Source: Bacillus sp. FJAT-22090
Lineage (GTDB): Bacteria; Bacillota; Bacilli; Bacillales_A; Planococcaceae
Assembly (NCBI RefSeq): GCF_001278755.1
Contig: NZ_CP012601.1
Span: 3,658,154 to 3,722,153 of the forward strand
Length of the DNA: 64,000 nt
Reading direction: 5' to 3'
The notes beneath the pieces were generated by a model. That model was not told the origin of the DNA and did no database searches. It saw only the letters and a program-made list of their open reading frames with translations. Both the position numbers and the translations under genes were made by a program. The first letter of the stretch is position 1. Each line of letters opens with the position of its first letter. Shown one piece after another: positions 26,725-35,325 of the stretch.

Positions 26725-27141
26725 TTGAGTTTAAAAGCAGACAATATATTTGTTAATTTACCTGTAGAAGATCTTAAAAAGTCAGTTGAATTTTTTTCGA
26801 AGATTGGATTTGAATTTGATGTAAATATGACCGATGACAATGCAACGTGTATGATCATAAATAAAAATATTTATGTTATGTTGTTAGTTAAAGATTATTT
26901 TAAAACATTTACGAAAAAAGAAATTTCAGATACAAAGAACAGTGCTGAAGTGATTTTGGCATTATCGGCAGATAGTAAAGAAAAAGTAGATGAAATTGTA
27001 AATAAAGCATTGGAAGCCGGTGGAAAAGAATCATATGAGCCTGTTGATCATGGTTTTATGTATGTTTGGAGTTTCCAAGATATAGATGGTCATCAATGGG
27101 AGATAATGTTTTACGATGAAACGGGAGCCACTCAAAATTAA
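26725..27141 (+). CDS. VOC-superfamily protein (glyoxalase/extradiol dioxygenase fold)
   Basis: A 138-residue single-domain VOC protein with the beta-alpha-beta-beta-beta modules: FVNLPVEDLKKSVEFFSKIGFEFD at the start and WSFQDIDGHQWEIMFYD at the end, where D-GHxWE holds the usual metal/edge-strand residues. Such proteins are often called extradiol dioxygenase or glyoxalase-like; no substrate can be assigned. TTG start after GAGGTGA. A terminator follows. Confidence 0.78.
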   Translation: MSLKADNIFVNLPVEDLKKSVEFFSKIGFEFDVNMTDDNATCMIINKNIYVMLLVKDYFKTFTKKEISDTKNSAEVILALSADSKEKVDEIVNKALEAGGKESYEPVDHGFMYVWSFQDIDGHQWEIMFYDETGATQN

Positions 27142-27171
27142 AGATTAAAGTTAATTTCTAATAACTAGCAG

Positions 27172-27200
27172 GCGTTGATCCAAGAGGATTGACGCTTTTT
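27172..27200 (+). terminator. Rho-independent terminator
   Basis: Stem GCGTTGATCC/GGATTGACGC (one G-U and one mismatch-like pair), 4-5 nt loop, TTTTTGT tail, after the VOC gene. Confidence 0.7.
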
Positions 27201-27381
27201 GTAATGATTTTTATTATAACTTTCGCAGTAGTTAGAACGGTTATTTTATTACTAGGTGCTAGAAGTGGAAATCAACGAAGAGATTTGAAAAGACCTTATA
27301 GACCATCATTTTTATAAGCGATGCTTTTTGGATTTGTTGTATACTATTACAAAGGAAATTTAAAGAATTAGAGGTGTATTC

Positions 27382-28128
27382 ATGTATTTAGATCACATTG
27401 TTCATCTTGTAACAAAAAAACCAACAGAAGTTGTAGAAGAGTGGAAAGGTAATGGGTTTCATGCTGTTATAGGAGGACAGCATACGCGATGGGGTACGTA
27501 TAATGCGCTTCTTTACACAAAAACTAGTTATATTGAATGGCTTGCACTAGAAAATGAAGAAATTGCATTAAATGCAAATCATCCATTAATCAATCTTCTA
27601 CTACATGATTTGAAAACTAAACCAGGTTTTGGAACAGTTTGTATTCGAACTGAAAACATCGAGAGTCTATTTAATCAACTCGAACGAAAAGGTATAGAAA
27701 CCTCCGGAGTTTTACATGCTGAAAGAAAAACGACAAGTGGCTTGGTTCGTAAGTGGAAAATGCTTTTCGTAAAGGAAGAAATAAGTAACGATTTACCGAG
27801 TCCGTTCTTCATTGAATGGCAGGAAGATGATGAAGAACGCTATCAATTATTACAAGAGGATGGAACAATAGTGGATAGTAATTTAGAGTTGACTATTTCA
27901 ACTTGTGAGTTTCATGTGAGGAATCCTCGGGAAGTAATGGATAAATGGAAAAACTACTTTGAGATAAAAGAACAAGATAACCAAACATTACTACTAGCTA
28001 ATACAAATTTAGTTTTTAAAAAGCTTGAGACAGGAGAACAGGAAAGACTTGCTTGTATATATGTAAATGGCCACGGAAAGCAGGAGCCGATTTATTATGA
28101 GCAAGGGACTTATTGTTTTTGCGAATAG
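27382..28128 (+). CDS. Glyoxalase_3-like (VOC) protein
   Basis: A 248-residue protein beginning MYLDHIVHLV, the typical start of Glyoxalase-like domain family proteins (PF13468 type). It has an internal half-repeat (LDHIVHLV...WGTYNALLY and later STCEFHVRNPREVMDKWKNYF). No enzyme function is established for these. The ATG follows GAGGTG. The gene ends 11 nt before hflX, whose SD AGGGGG overlaps the end of this gene, so they are co-transcribed. Confidence 0.75.
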   Translation: MYLDHIVHLVTKKPTEVVEEWKGNGFHAVIGGQHTRWGTYNALLYTKTSYIEWLALENEEIALNANHPLINLLLHDLKTKPGFGTVCIRTENIESLFNQLERKGIETSGVLHAERKTTSGLVRKWKMLFVKEEISNDLPSPFFIEWQEDDEERYQLLQEDGTIVDSNLELTISTCEFHVRNPREVMDKWKNYFEIKEQDNQTLLLANTNLVFKKLETGEQERLACIYVNGHGKQEPIYYEQGTYCFCE

Positions 28129-28139
28129 GGGGAATCAGT

Positions 28140-29411
28140 TTGGATGAATTATTAGAAAAGGCGATTGTCGTCGCTGTCAATTTGCAAAGTGACGAGCATT
28201 TTGAATATGAATTAGAGGAGTTACATAACTTAGCTAAAGCGTTAAATGTGGAAGTTGTAGGAGAAGTGACACAAAATCTTGAAAGAGTTACGTCATCCCA
28301 TTATGTTGGTACAGGTAAAGTGGAAGAGATTAAAAACTTCTATGAAGAAGCAGGAGCAAATCTTGTCATTTTTAATGATGAACTTTCACCGTCCCAAATT
28401 CGTAACTTAGAAAAAGAATTAGAATGTAAGGTAATCGATCGTACGATGCTTATTTTAGATATTTTTGCACGTCGAGCTAAATCGAATGAAGCACAAATGC
28501 AAGTAGAGCTTGCCCAGCTCCAATATATGTTACCACGTTTAGTAGGACTAAGAGCATCACTTGGTAGACAGGGTGGGGGAACTGGCGGCGGATTTAAAAA
28601 CCGTGGTGCTGGGGAAACGAAGTTGGAGCTAGATAGACGTAAAATTGAAGACCAAATTGCTAAGTTAAAACGTGAGCTAGAGCATGTAAAGGACCAACGA
28701 GAAACACAAAGAAAGCAACGGAAGAAAAATGCCATACCAGTTGTGTCACTAGTTGGATATACAAATGCTGGTAAATCCACTATTATGAATCAACTTCTTC
28801 ATAAAATTGGTCAAGAAGAATCGAAGCAAGTATTTGAAAAGGATATGCTTTTCGCGACATTAGAAACTTCTGTTCGGCAAATAAAATTGCAGGATCAGAA
28901 AGAGTTTTTATTAACTGACACGGTAGGATTTGTTAGTAAGCTTCCTCATCATCTTGTCAAAGCTTTCCGCTCAACGTTAGAAGAAGCTCGAAATGCAAAT
29001 TTACTTCTCCATGTGGTAGATGTTTCGAATGAAGAGCACCGCTATATGATGGAGGTTACAAACGAAACCTTACATGCTGTCGGGGTAGAAGATGTACCAA
29101 CTATCTATGTATATAACAAATCAGATTTGGCAGAATTAAAGTATCCTCATGTATCCGGCAATAATATTTGGATTTCTGCAAAAGAAGGAACGGGTTTAGA
29201 CGAGCTGCTCGAATTGATTAAAAAGCATATTTTTTCTAATTATGTACAATGTTCTTTACTCGTACCATTTGATCGAGGAGATATCGTGTCATATTTAAAT
29301 GAGCATGCCTCTATTATGTCCACCTCTTATGAAGAAGAGGGTACTCTTGTAAAAGTAGAGTTAAAACAACCCGATTACAACCGTTTTCTAGAGTTTGTAT
29401 ATGCCGAGTAG
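28140..29411 (+). CDS. hflX: Ribosome-associated GTPase HflX
   Basis: A 423-residue GTPase that binds the 50S subunit and rescues or splits stalled ribosomes. The N-terminal nucleotide-binding HflX domain precedes the family motif around residue 145 (GGGFKNRGAGETKLELDRR). The G domain follows with G1 GYTNAGKST, G3 DTVGF and G4 NKSD, and a short C-terminal domain closes the protein. TTG start at 28140 after TAGGGGG; an upstream in-frame codon at 28113 lies in the preceding gene. A terminator follows. Confidence 0.93.
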   Translation: MDELLEKAIVVAVNLQSDEHFEYELEELHNLAKALNVEVVGEVTQNLERVTSSHYVGTGKVEEIKNFYEEAGANLVIFNDELSPSQIRNLEKELECKVIDRTMLILDIFARRAKSNEAQMQVELAQLQYMLPRLVGLRASLGRQGGGTGGGFKNRGAGETKLELDRRKIEDQIAKLKRELEHVKDQRETQRKQRKKNAIPVVSLVGYTNAGKSTIMNQLLHKIGQEESKQVFEKDMLFATLETSVRQIKLQDQKEFLLTDTVGFVSKLPHHLVKAFRSTLEEARNANLLLHVVDVSNEEHRYMMEVTNETLHAVGVEDVPTIYVYNKSDLAELKYPHVSGNNIWISAKEGTGLDELLELIKKHIFSNYVQCSLLVPFDRGDIVSYLNEHASIMSTSYEEEGTLVKVELKQPDYNRFLEFVYAE

Positions 29412-29417
29412 TGATAA

Positions 29418-29466
29418 AAAAAGGTTGCTCACAAGTAGGATTTTTACTTGCGAACAACCTTTTTCT
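29418..29466. terminator. Bidirectional terminator after hflX
   Basis: Stem AAAGGTTG-TC-CAAGTA against TACTTG-GA-CAACCTTT with small internal loops, flanked by A- and T-runs, between the convergent hflX and ABC exporter genes. Confidence 0.8.
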
Positions 29467-29482
29467 ATTGGTAATTAGAATC

Positions 29483-31201
29483 TTATAATTCGTGAAACTG
29501 AATATTATGAAGTCTGGCAAAAATTCCATCCTGCGCTACTAATTCACTATACGAACCATCTTCTGCAATTCCGTCATCGGTTACAACAATTACTCGATCC
29601 GCATCACGGATGGTTGCAAGACGATGGGCAATAATAAGGGTTGTACGATTTTCTGCAAGCTCCATTAAAGATTTTTGGATGATTTTTTCTGTCTCTGTAT
29701 CAAGGGCAGAAGTTGCCTCGTCCAAAATTAAAATTGGAGGATTTTTAAGGAACATGCGAGCTATTGCTAGACGTTGTTTTTGTCCTCCTGATAATTTAAG
29801 TCCACGCTCACCGATTTGTGTGTCATATCCATCTGGAAGCGAACTAATAAAATCTTCCAAATGTGCTTTTCTCGCTGCATCCTGAATTTCTTCTTCCGAT
29901 GCTTCTTTTTTACCGTACGCAATATTCTCTCGAATTGTACCAGTAAATAAAAATACATCTTGTTGAACGATACCAATTTGAGAACGTAAAGATTGCATCG
30001 TAACATCCTGGATGTTTAAACCATCAATAGAGATTGCACCTTCATTCACATCATAAAAACGAGGAATGAGCGAGCATATAGTTGTTTTACCAGCTCCAGA
30101 GGGACCAACAAATGCAACGGTTTCTCCAGCTTTTATCGATAAATTAATATTCTCGAGCACTGATTTATGCTCATCATAGCGAAAGCTGACATTTTCAAAC
30201 TCAATGTCTCCATTCAAATGAGATACATTTAATGCATTCGGTCGGTCTTGAACCTCAGGATCCTGCTCAACAAGTTCTAAAAAGCGTTTAAATCCGGCCA
30301 TTCCTTTTGGATACAGTTCTAAAAGTGCAGTAATTTTATCTACTGGTTTTATTAACACGTTTACATAAAGAACAAAACTTACTAGCTCTCCGTAGGAAAT
30401 CATCTCTTTGTATTTGAACCATGCTCCTACAACCAAGACTACCAATGTTACAAGGCGAGTCATCATATAGATGCTGGAATGTGTTCCAGCCATCACTTTA
30501 TAAGCAATAAGTTTTGCTAGTCGAAATTGACCGTTATCTTCTTTAAAGCGAGCAATTTCAAAGTTTTCATTTGTAAAAGATTGTACTACTCTAACACCGG
30601 ATACACTATCTTCAACGCGAGCATTTACGTCTGCAATTTTACCGTACATGTTCTTCCATGCTTTGTTCATCATAATATTTCCGTATGTAGCAACAATAGA
30701 TAAGAACGGGACCATAATGATGGCGATCACTGCGAGCTCTGGATTAATGTTGAACATAATTGCAAAGGCACCGATCAATGTCATAATGGCGATAAATAAA
30801 TCTTCGGGACCATGATGGGCAAGCTCACCAATATCAAATAAGTCATTTGTAATCCGGCTCATAATATGCCCGGTTTTTGTATTGTCAAAGAAGCGGAATG
30901 ATTGCCGTTGTACATGGTTAAATAATTGCTGTCTCATATCCGTTTCAATATTTATACCGAGTTTATGACCTAAATAACTAACGATAAATTGAAGAAATGT
31001 ACTTATTATATATACGATAAATAGTAAAATACTCACCCTTACTATCATATTCCAATCTCCACCTGGTAAAAGGTCATCAATGAACCATTGAACTGCTACC
31101 GGAAATGCAAGTTCTAAAATAGCTACGAACACTGCACTGCTAAAGTCGATAATGAATAATCGTTTATGCGGTTTGTAAAAGGCAAAAAACTTTTTAAGCA
31201 C
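29483..31201 (-). CDS. ABC exporter, fused membrane and ATPase domains (YgaD-like)
   Basis: A 572-residue half-transporter expected to homodimerise. Six membrane helices lie in residues about 15-300. The nucleotide-binding domain has Walker A GPSGAGKTT, Q-loop GIVQQDVFLFTG, signature LSGGQKQRLAIARM, Walker B ILILDEATSALD and H-loop IIAHRL, all intact. The sequence resembles the MsbA/YgaD group of multidrug or lipid exporters. The start is GTG at 31201 after GGAGAG. Monocistronic. Confidence 0.87.
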   Translation of the reverse strand: MLKKFFAFYKPHKRLFIIDFSSAVFVAILELAFPVAVQWFIDDLLPGGDWNMIVRVSILLFIVYIISTFLQFIVSYLGHKLGINIETDMRQQLFNHVQRQSFRFFDNTKTGHIMSRITNDLFDIGELAHHGPEDLFIAIMTLIGAFAIMFNINPELAVIAIIMVPFLSIVATYGNIMMNKAWKNMYGKIADVNARVEDSVSGVRVVQSFTNENFEIARFKEDNGQFRLAKLIAYKVMAGTHSSIYMMTRLVTLVVLVVGAWFKYKEMISYGELVSFVLYVNVLIKPVDKITALLELYPKGMAGFKRFLELVEQDPEVQDRPNALNVSHLNGDIEFENVSFRYDEHKSVLENINLSIKAGETVAFVGPSGAGKTTICSLIPRFYDVNEGAISIDGLNIQDVTMQSLRSQIGIVQQDVFLFTGTIRENIAYGKKEASEEEIQDAARKAHLEDFISSLPDGYDTQIGERGLKLSGGQKQRLAIARMFLKNPPILILDEATSALDTETEKIIQKSLMELAENRTTLIIAHRLATIRDADRVIVVTDDGIAEDGSYSELVAQDGIFARLHNIQFHEL

Positions 31202-31279
31202 AGAAATCTACTCTCCTTTCCTATGTCATAACGACTATTATATAGAATAATTTCAGAATTCGAAATAAGTAAATGTTTT

Positions 31280-31308
31280 TTGACAATAAAAAAAGGGAAG
31301 TTTATAAT
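31280..31308 (+). promoter_or_regulatory. Sigma-A promoter of the POT transporter gene
   Basis: A near-ideal promoter: TTGACA, 17 nt, TATAAT. It leaves an untranslated leader of about 85 nt that contains an 8-bp hairpin (ACTCAAAG/CTTTGAGT, about 31326-31372) followed by TTTTCT. Confidence 0.75.
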
Positions 31309-31398
31309 ATGTTTTTTATAAGCAACACTCAAAGGTCGGACATCTGTACAACTTTTTGATTACTTTGAGTTTTCTAAATTAGAAGAGAGGTATAAAAC

Positions 31399-32886
31399 AT
31401 GGCTACAAAAGAAGAAATAGTTCAGTCGGTACCGCAGAAAGGGTTTTTTGGGCATCCAAAAGGTTTATTGTCTCTATTTTTTACGGAGTTTTGGGAGCGC
31501 TTTTCTTACTACGGAATGCGAGCGATATTAATTTATTATATGTACTACGAAGTAACAGCAGGCGGACTAGGGATGGATCGTACTACAGCTAACTCGATAA
31601 TGGCTATCTACGGTTCATTAGTTTATATGTCTGGAATTATTGGTGGTTGGATTGCTGATAGACTTTTTGGTACTACTAAAACCGTATTTTACGGTGGTGT
31701 CCTCATTATGTTTGGACATATAGTGTTATCGTTTCCTGGTGGAACGACACCATTATTTATTTCAATGGCTTTAATCATTGTCGGTACGGGTTTATTAAAA
31801 CCGAATGTTTCTAGTGTCGTCGGAGATTTGTATTTAGAAACTGATCCTCGTCGTGACTCTGGCTTTAGTATTTTCTATATGGGTATTAACATGGGGGCAT
31901 TTATTGCACCTTTAATTGTCGGAACAATTGGACTAAAGTATAATTTCCACTTAGGATTTGGAATTGCAGCTATAGGTATGGCAATTGGTTTAATAGTATT
32001 CCTAATTACAAAGAAAAAGTATTTAGGTTTAGCCGGCTCTTATGCTCCAAATCCAATGGGAAGAGAAGAGCGCAAAAAAGTATTCACTAGAATTGGGGTT
32101 GGAGTATTACTACTTCTAATCATCGGATACTTTTTAATTGAACAAGGTATTATGACATTCGATGCATTTACAATGACCGTATCTATCTTAGGAATTGTTA
32201 TTCCAACGCTTTACTTTATCGTTATGTATAGAAGTGAAAAGACAACGGTAGATGAAAAATCTAGATTACTTGCGTATATTCCGTTATTTGTCTCAGCGAT
32301 GATGTTTTGGGCAATTCAAGAACAAGGATCAAGCATCTTGGCGGTATATGCAGACGAACGTGTAGATTTAACGATCGGTTCTTTTGAGATATCTCCTGCA
32401 TGGTTCCAATCATTGAATCCGTTATTTATCATTGGGTTTGCTCCAGTGTTTGCTTGGCTTTGGGTAAAACTAGGGGATCGACAACCATCTACACCGAAAA
32501 AATTCGCATACGGCCTATTATTTGGTGGTCTGTCGTTTATCGTCATGATTATCCCAGCGTATGTAAATGGGACTGAATCACTTGTTAGTCCATGGTGGCT
32601 AGTATTGAGTTTCTTTTTAGTTGTTCTTGGTGAATTATTACTTTCGCCAGTTGGTCTATCTACAACTACTAAGCTTGCGCCAACTGCATTTGCTGCACAA
32701 ACGATGAGTTTGTGGTTTATGACAAGTGCTTCTGCTCAAGCGATCAATGCACAAGTCGTTAAATTTTATTCTCCAGAGAATGAAATTCTTTACTTCGGGG
32801 TCATAGGTGCGGTAGCAATTGGAATAGGATTTTTACTATTCTTCTTAACACCACTTATTCAAAGATACATGCGTGGAGTAAACTAA
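31399..32886 (+). CDS. POT-family di/tripeptide:H+ symporter (DtpT-like)
   Basis: A 495-residue proton-coupled oligopeptide transporter. The helix-1 proton-coupling motif is present as FTEFWERFSYYGMRAIL (ExxERFxYYG) and the PTR2 signature as FSIFYMGINMGAFIAPL near residue 165. About 14 helices are predicted. It imports small peptides as nutrients and resembles B. subtilis YclF and Lactococcus DtpT. ATG follows AGAGAGG. It imports only di- and tripeptides, so it is not a candidate importer for a heptapeptide pheromone. Confidence 0.9.
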   Translation: MATKEEIVQSVPQKGFFGHPKGLLSLFFTEFWERFSYYGMRAILIYYMYYEVTAGGLGMDRTTANSIMAIYGSLVYMSGIIGGWIADRLFGTTKTVFYGGVLIMFGHIVLSFPGGTTPLFISMALIIVGTGLLKPNVSSVVGDLYLETDPRRDSGFSIFYMGINMGAFIAPLIVGTIGLKYNFHLGFGIAAIGMAIGLIVFLITKKKYLGLAGSYAPNPMGREERKKVFTRIGVGVLLLLIIGYFLIEQGIMTFDAFTMTVSILGIVIPTLYFIVMYRSEKTTVDEKSRLLAYIPLFVSAMMFWAIQEQGSSILAVYADERVDLTIGSFEISPAWFQSLNPLFIIGFAPVFAWLWVKLGDRQPSTPKKFAYGLLFGGLSFIVMIIPAYVNGTESLVSPWWLVLSFFLVVLGELLLSPVGLSTTTKLAPTAFAAQTMSLWFMTSASAQAINAQVVKFYSPENEILYFGVIGAVAIGIGFLLFFLTPLIQRYMRGVN

Positions 32887-32959
32887 TAGAAAATAAATGA
32901 AACCTTTCCTTAACTTTCCTCGTAAAGTTATTATCAATAGGGAAGGGATGATAAACGAT

Positions 32960-33805
32960 ATGAAGAAATGGTCGACACTTTTAGCTGTAGCCACATTAAC
33001 ATTAGGTTTAGCAGCGTGTAATGAAACAGCTGCCCCGGCAAATGAGAAGGATGTAACTGAGAAAAGTGAGTTAACTTTACAAGAAGTATATGATAAGTCA
33101 ATGGCAGCTTCAGAAGAATTAAAGAGTGTAAAAGCAAAAATTGATATGAAGCAAACGATGCAATTGCCTGGACAAGACGTAAATTTAGACATTAATTCAT
33201 TAATGGATATGGATTATATAATTGATCCATTACAAATTCACCAAACTGGAACAACATCTATGAAATCTACTGATGAAAATATGGGAAATCAAGAGATGAA
33301 GATGGAGAGCTATATAACGAAGGATGCTTTTTATACGTATGAGGGAGAATCTGGTCAATGGATGAAGTTTCCTCAAGAAATGATGAATCAGTTAATGAGC
33401 ACAACAGATCAATCGAATCCATCAAATCAATTAAAACAAATTGAAGGATATTTAGAAGACTTCACCTTTGAGCAAGATAACGACAACTATATTCTTACTT
33501 TAGAAGCGTCTGGAGAAAAATTCACCGAGTTAGTAAAAGAACAAGTGGATGAGGCTCTTCAAAACATGGTTGGTGTGGAAGAAATTGAAATGGATATGAT
33601 TATTAATTCCGTAAACTACTTAATTCATATTGATAAAGAGACATTCCAAACAAATAAAGTAGATATGGTTCTTGATATGGATATGACAATCGACGGAGAA
33701 ACAATGAATATGAAACAAGATATGAAATCCGACTTCTCTAATTTCAATCAAGTAGAAGAAATTGTTATTCCTCAAGAAGTAATTGATAATGCGGTAGAAA
33801 TTTAA
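32960..33805 (+). CDS. Lipoprotein, DUF6612-like
   Basis: A 281-residue lipoprotein: signal peptide MKKWSTLLAV..., lipobox LAAC, a short linker, then a domain with repeated long beta-strands (KAKIDMKQTMQLPGQDVNLDI, and many Met/Asp-rich strands such as VDMVLDMDMTIDGETMNMKQ). This layout fits the LolA/LppX-like fold assigned to DUF6612 proteins of Bacillales. The role is unknown. ATG at 32948 is an alternative start. It probably has its own weak promoter or reads through from the POT gene 73 nt upstream. Confidence 0.75.
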   Translation: MKKWSTLLAVATLTLGLAACNETAAPANEKDVTEKSELTLQEVYDKSMAASEELKSVKAKIDMKQTMQLPGQDVNLDINSLMDMDYIIDPLQIHQTGTTSMKSTDENMGNQEMKMESYITKDAFYTYEGESGQWMKFPQEMMNQLMSTTDQSNPSNQLKQIEGYLEDFTFEQDNDNYILTLEASGEKFTELVKEQVDEALQNMVGVEEIEMDMIINSVNYLIHIDKETFQTNKVDMVLDMDMTIDGETMNMKQDMKSDFSNFNQVEEIVIPQEVIDNAVEI

Positions 33806-33851
33806 GCTTTAACTGTATATGCGAAGCGTCAAGTCGATATTAAAAATAGCG

Positions 33852-33905
33852 AAAAAGACTGCTGTAAATGTTGCGAAAAAGCGACAATTCAGGCAGTCTT
33901 TTTGT
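33852..33905 (+). terminator. Rho-independent terminator
   Basis: An 11-bp stem AAAAAGACTGC/GCAGTCTTTTT with an inner imperfect stem, followed by GTTTT. Confidence 0.8.
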
Positions 33906-33988
33906 TTTACAAATTTTTTATAGTAAAATTAACTATGAGTTAATTTCAAAAAGTAATTTTTCATAAATACACTAACATATATCACGTT

Positions 33989-34119
33989 GTTGATTGGAGC
34001 TGCAGGCGACGACTCCAGCGGGATGAGTGAGACAGATAAGACCTCACAAGCGGCGCGTAGCGGCGGTGATGGTTTATCGCTCACCCCGCGGAAAGCGTCC
34101 GCCTATAACGGAAATCAAC
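33989..34119. repeat. Structured GC-rich repeat element (131 bp, MITE/REP-like)
   Basis: A GC-rich island in AT-rich DNA, bounded by the inverted ends GTTGATT and AATCAAC and containing several internal complementary blocks (GACTCCAGCGGG, CGGCGCGTAGCGGCGG, CCCCGCGGAAAGCGTCCGCC). It matches, from memory, a short dispersed repeat common in Bacillaceae intergenic regions that ends in ACGGAAATCAA. It has no coding capacity. A related copy lies at 46781-46935. Confidence 0.7.
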
Positions 34120-34254
34120 TATACTTTACATTACTAAAATATATATTTCTTTAGTTTCCTTTAATTTGGTTCGTGTTTTTCAAGTAAATTTGAATTATGA
34201 AATTGCTTCATGTAAATAAAATAGGATGAACTGGCATATACGTGTATTATCAAT

Positions 34255-34269
34255 TGAAAATCATTTTCA
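34255..34269. promoter_or_regulatory. Fur box 1
   Basis: TGAAAATCATTTTCA is a perfect 7-1-7 inverted repeat, two mismatches from the Bacillus Fur box TGATAATNATTATCA. It lies just upstream of the -35 box of the petrobactin operon. Confidence 0.75.
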
Positions 34270-34277
34270 TTTAAGCG

Positions 34278-34305
34278 TTGACTTGTTTTGTCAAGGTGCT
34301 ATAAT
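34278..34305 (+). promoter_or_regulatory. yclN: Sigma-A promoter of the yclNOPQ-like operon
   Basis: TTGACT, 16 nt, TATAAT, bracketed by two Fur boxes. Iron-loaded Fur would block both the -35 side and the transcription start. Confidence 0.75.
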
Positions 34306-34321
34306 AAAAACTGTGAGTAAA

Positions 34322-34336
34322 TGATAATGATTTTCA
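34322..34336. promoter_or_regulatory. Fur box 2
   Basis: TGATAATGATTTTCA, one mismatch from the 7-1-7 Fur consensus, placed just downstream of the predicted transcription start. Confidence 0.78.
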
Positions 34337-34374
34337 CTATCGCCCTTTCACAAATAGAAATGTTGAGGATAGTT

Positions 34375-35325
34375 ATGAAAAAAAGATATCTTGTAATTGC
34401 ACTAGTCGCACTTTCTCTCTTATCTCTCTTTGTTGGTGTAACTAGAATCTCACCAATGGATTTGTTAGATATTACTTCGGAGGAGACACAAATATTTCTC
34501 ATTAGTCGCTTACCTAGACTTATCGCCATAATACTTGCAGGAGCAGGGATGAGTATCGCAGGTTTAATAATGCAGAGTCTAAGTAGAAATAAATTTGTAT
34601 CACCGACCACAGCTGGTACGCTTGATGCTACCCGCTTAGGTATTTTAATCTCCATGCTTGTATTTACAAATGCAACGTATATGCAAAAAATATCTTTTGC
34701 ATTTATATTTGCACTAGCAGGTACATTGCTCTTTATGCAAATACTAAATCGGATTAAATTTAAGGATGCAATTTTTGTTCCGCTTGTAGGTCTGATGTTT
34801 GGAAATATTTTAGCCTCTATAACGACGTTTTTCGCTTACAAATCAAATATAATTCAAAATATCACCGTTTGGTTACAAGGAGACTTCTCTTTAATTTTAA
34901 AAGGTAGATATGAATTGCTTTACATAAGCGTACCAGTACTTATTATTGCCTATATTTACGCTAATCGCTTTACTGTAGCAGGAATGGGAGAGGATTTTGC
35001 AAAAAATCTCGGTCTTTCCTACAAAAGAGTATTAAATTTAGGTTTAGTGCTAGTTGCTTTGATCTCTACAACTGTTGTTTTGACAGTTGGAATGATTCCT
35101 TTTTTAGGATTAATCATCCCAAATATAGTATCCATATTTAAAGGAGATCATTTAGAAAAAACATTACCACATACTGCGTTGCTAGGAGTCATTTTCTTGT
35201 TGATATGCGATATTCTAGGTAGGGTATTAATCTTTCCTTATGAAATCCCGATTAGTATGACAGTTGGTGTAATCGGAAGTGCAATCTTCCTATTCTTGCT
35301 GTTTAGGGGGAAAGCATATGCGTAA
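34375..35325 (+). CDS. yclN: Petrobactin-type siderophore ABC permease (YclN)
   Basis: A 316-residue FecCD-family permease, the same length as B. subtilis YclN of the petrobactin importer YclNOPQ. About nine helices; family stretches are RLPRLIAIILAGAGMSIAGLIMQ near residue 43 and IPFLGLIIPNIV near 230. I use ATG at 34375 after GAGGAT; an in-frame ATG at 34321 lies inside Fur box 2. It is the first gene of an operon with four downstream genes. Confidence 0.9.
   Translation: MKKRYLVIALVALSLLSLFVGVTRISPMDLLDITSEETQIFLISRLPRLIAIILAGAGMSIAGLIMQSLSRNKFVSPTTAGTLDATRLGILISMLVFTNATYMQKISFAFIFALAGTLLFMQILNRIKFKDAIFVPLVGLMFGNILASITTFFAYKSNIIQNITVWLQGDFSLILKGRYELLYISVPVLIIAYIYANRFTVAGMGEDFAKNLGLSYKRVLNLGLVLVALISTTVVLTVGMIPFLGLIIPNIVSIFKGDHLEKTLPHTALLGVIFLLICDILGRVLIFPYEIPISMTVGVIGSAIFLFLLFRGKAYA

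Noticed and set aside
27204-27317. 37-codon frame MIFIITFAVV... with a membrane segment
   Set aside because: No SD; it begins within the tail of a terminator, and nothing else supports translation.
31399-32886. POT transporter as importer of the NprX-like pheromone
   Set aside because: POT proteins carry di- and tripeptides; RNPP heptapeptides enter through Opp-type ABC permeases, none of which is in this window.
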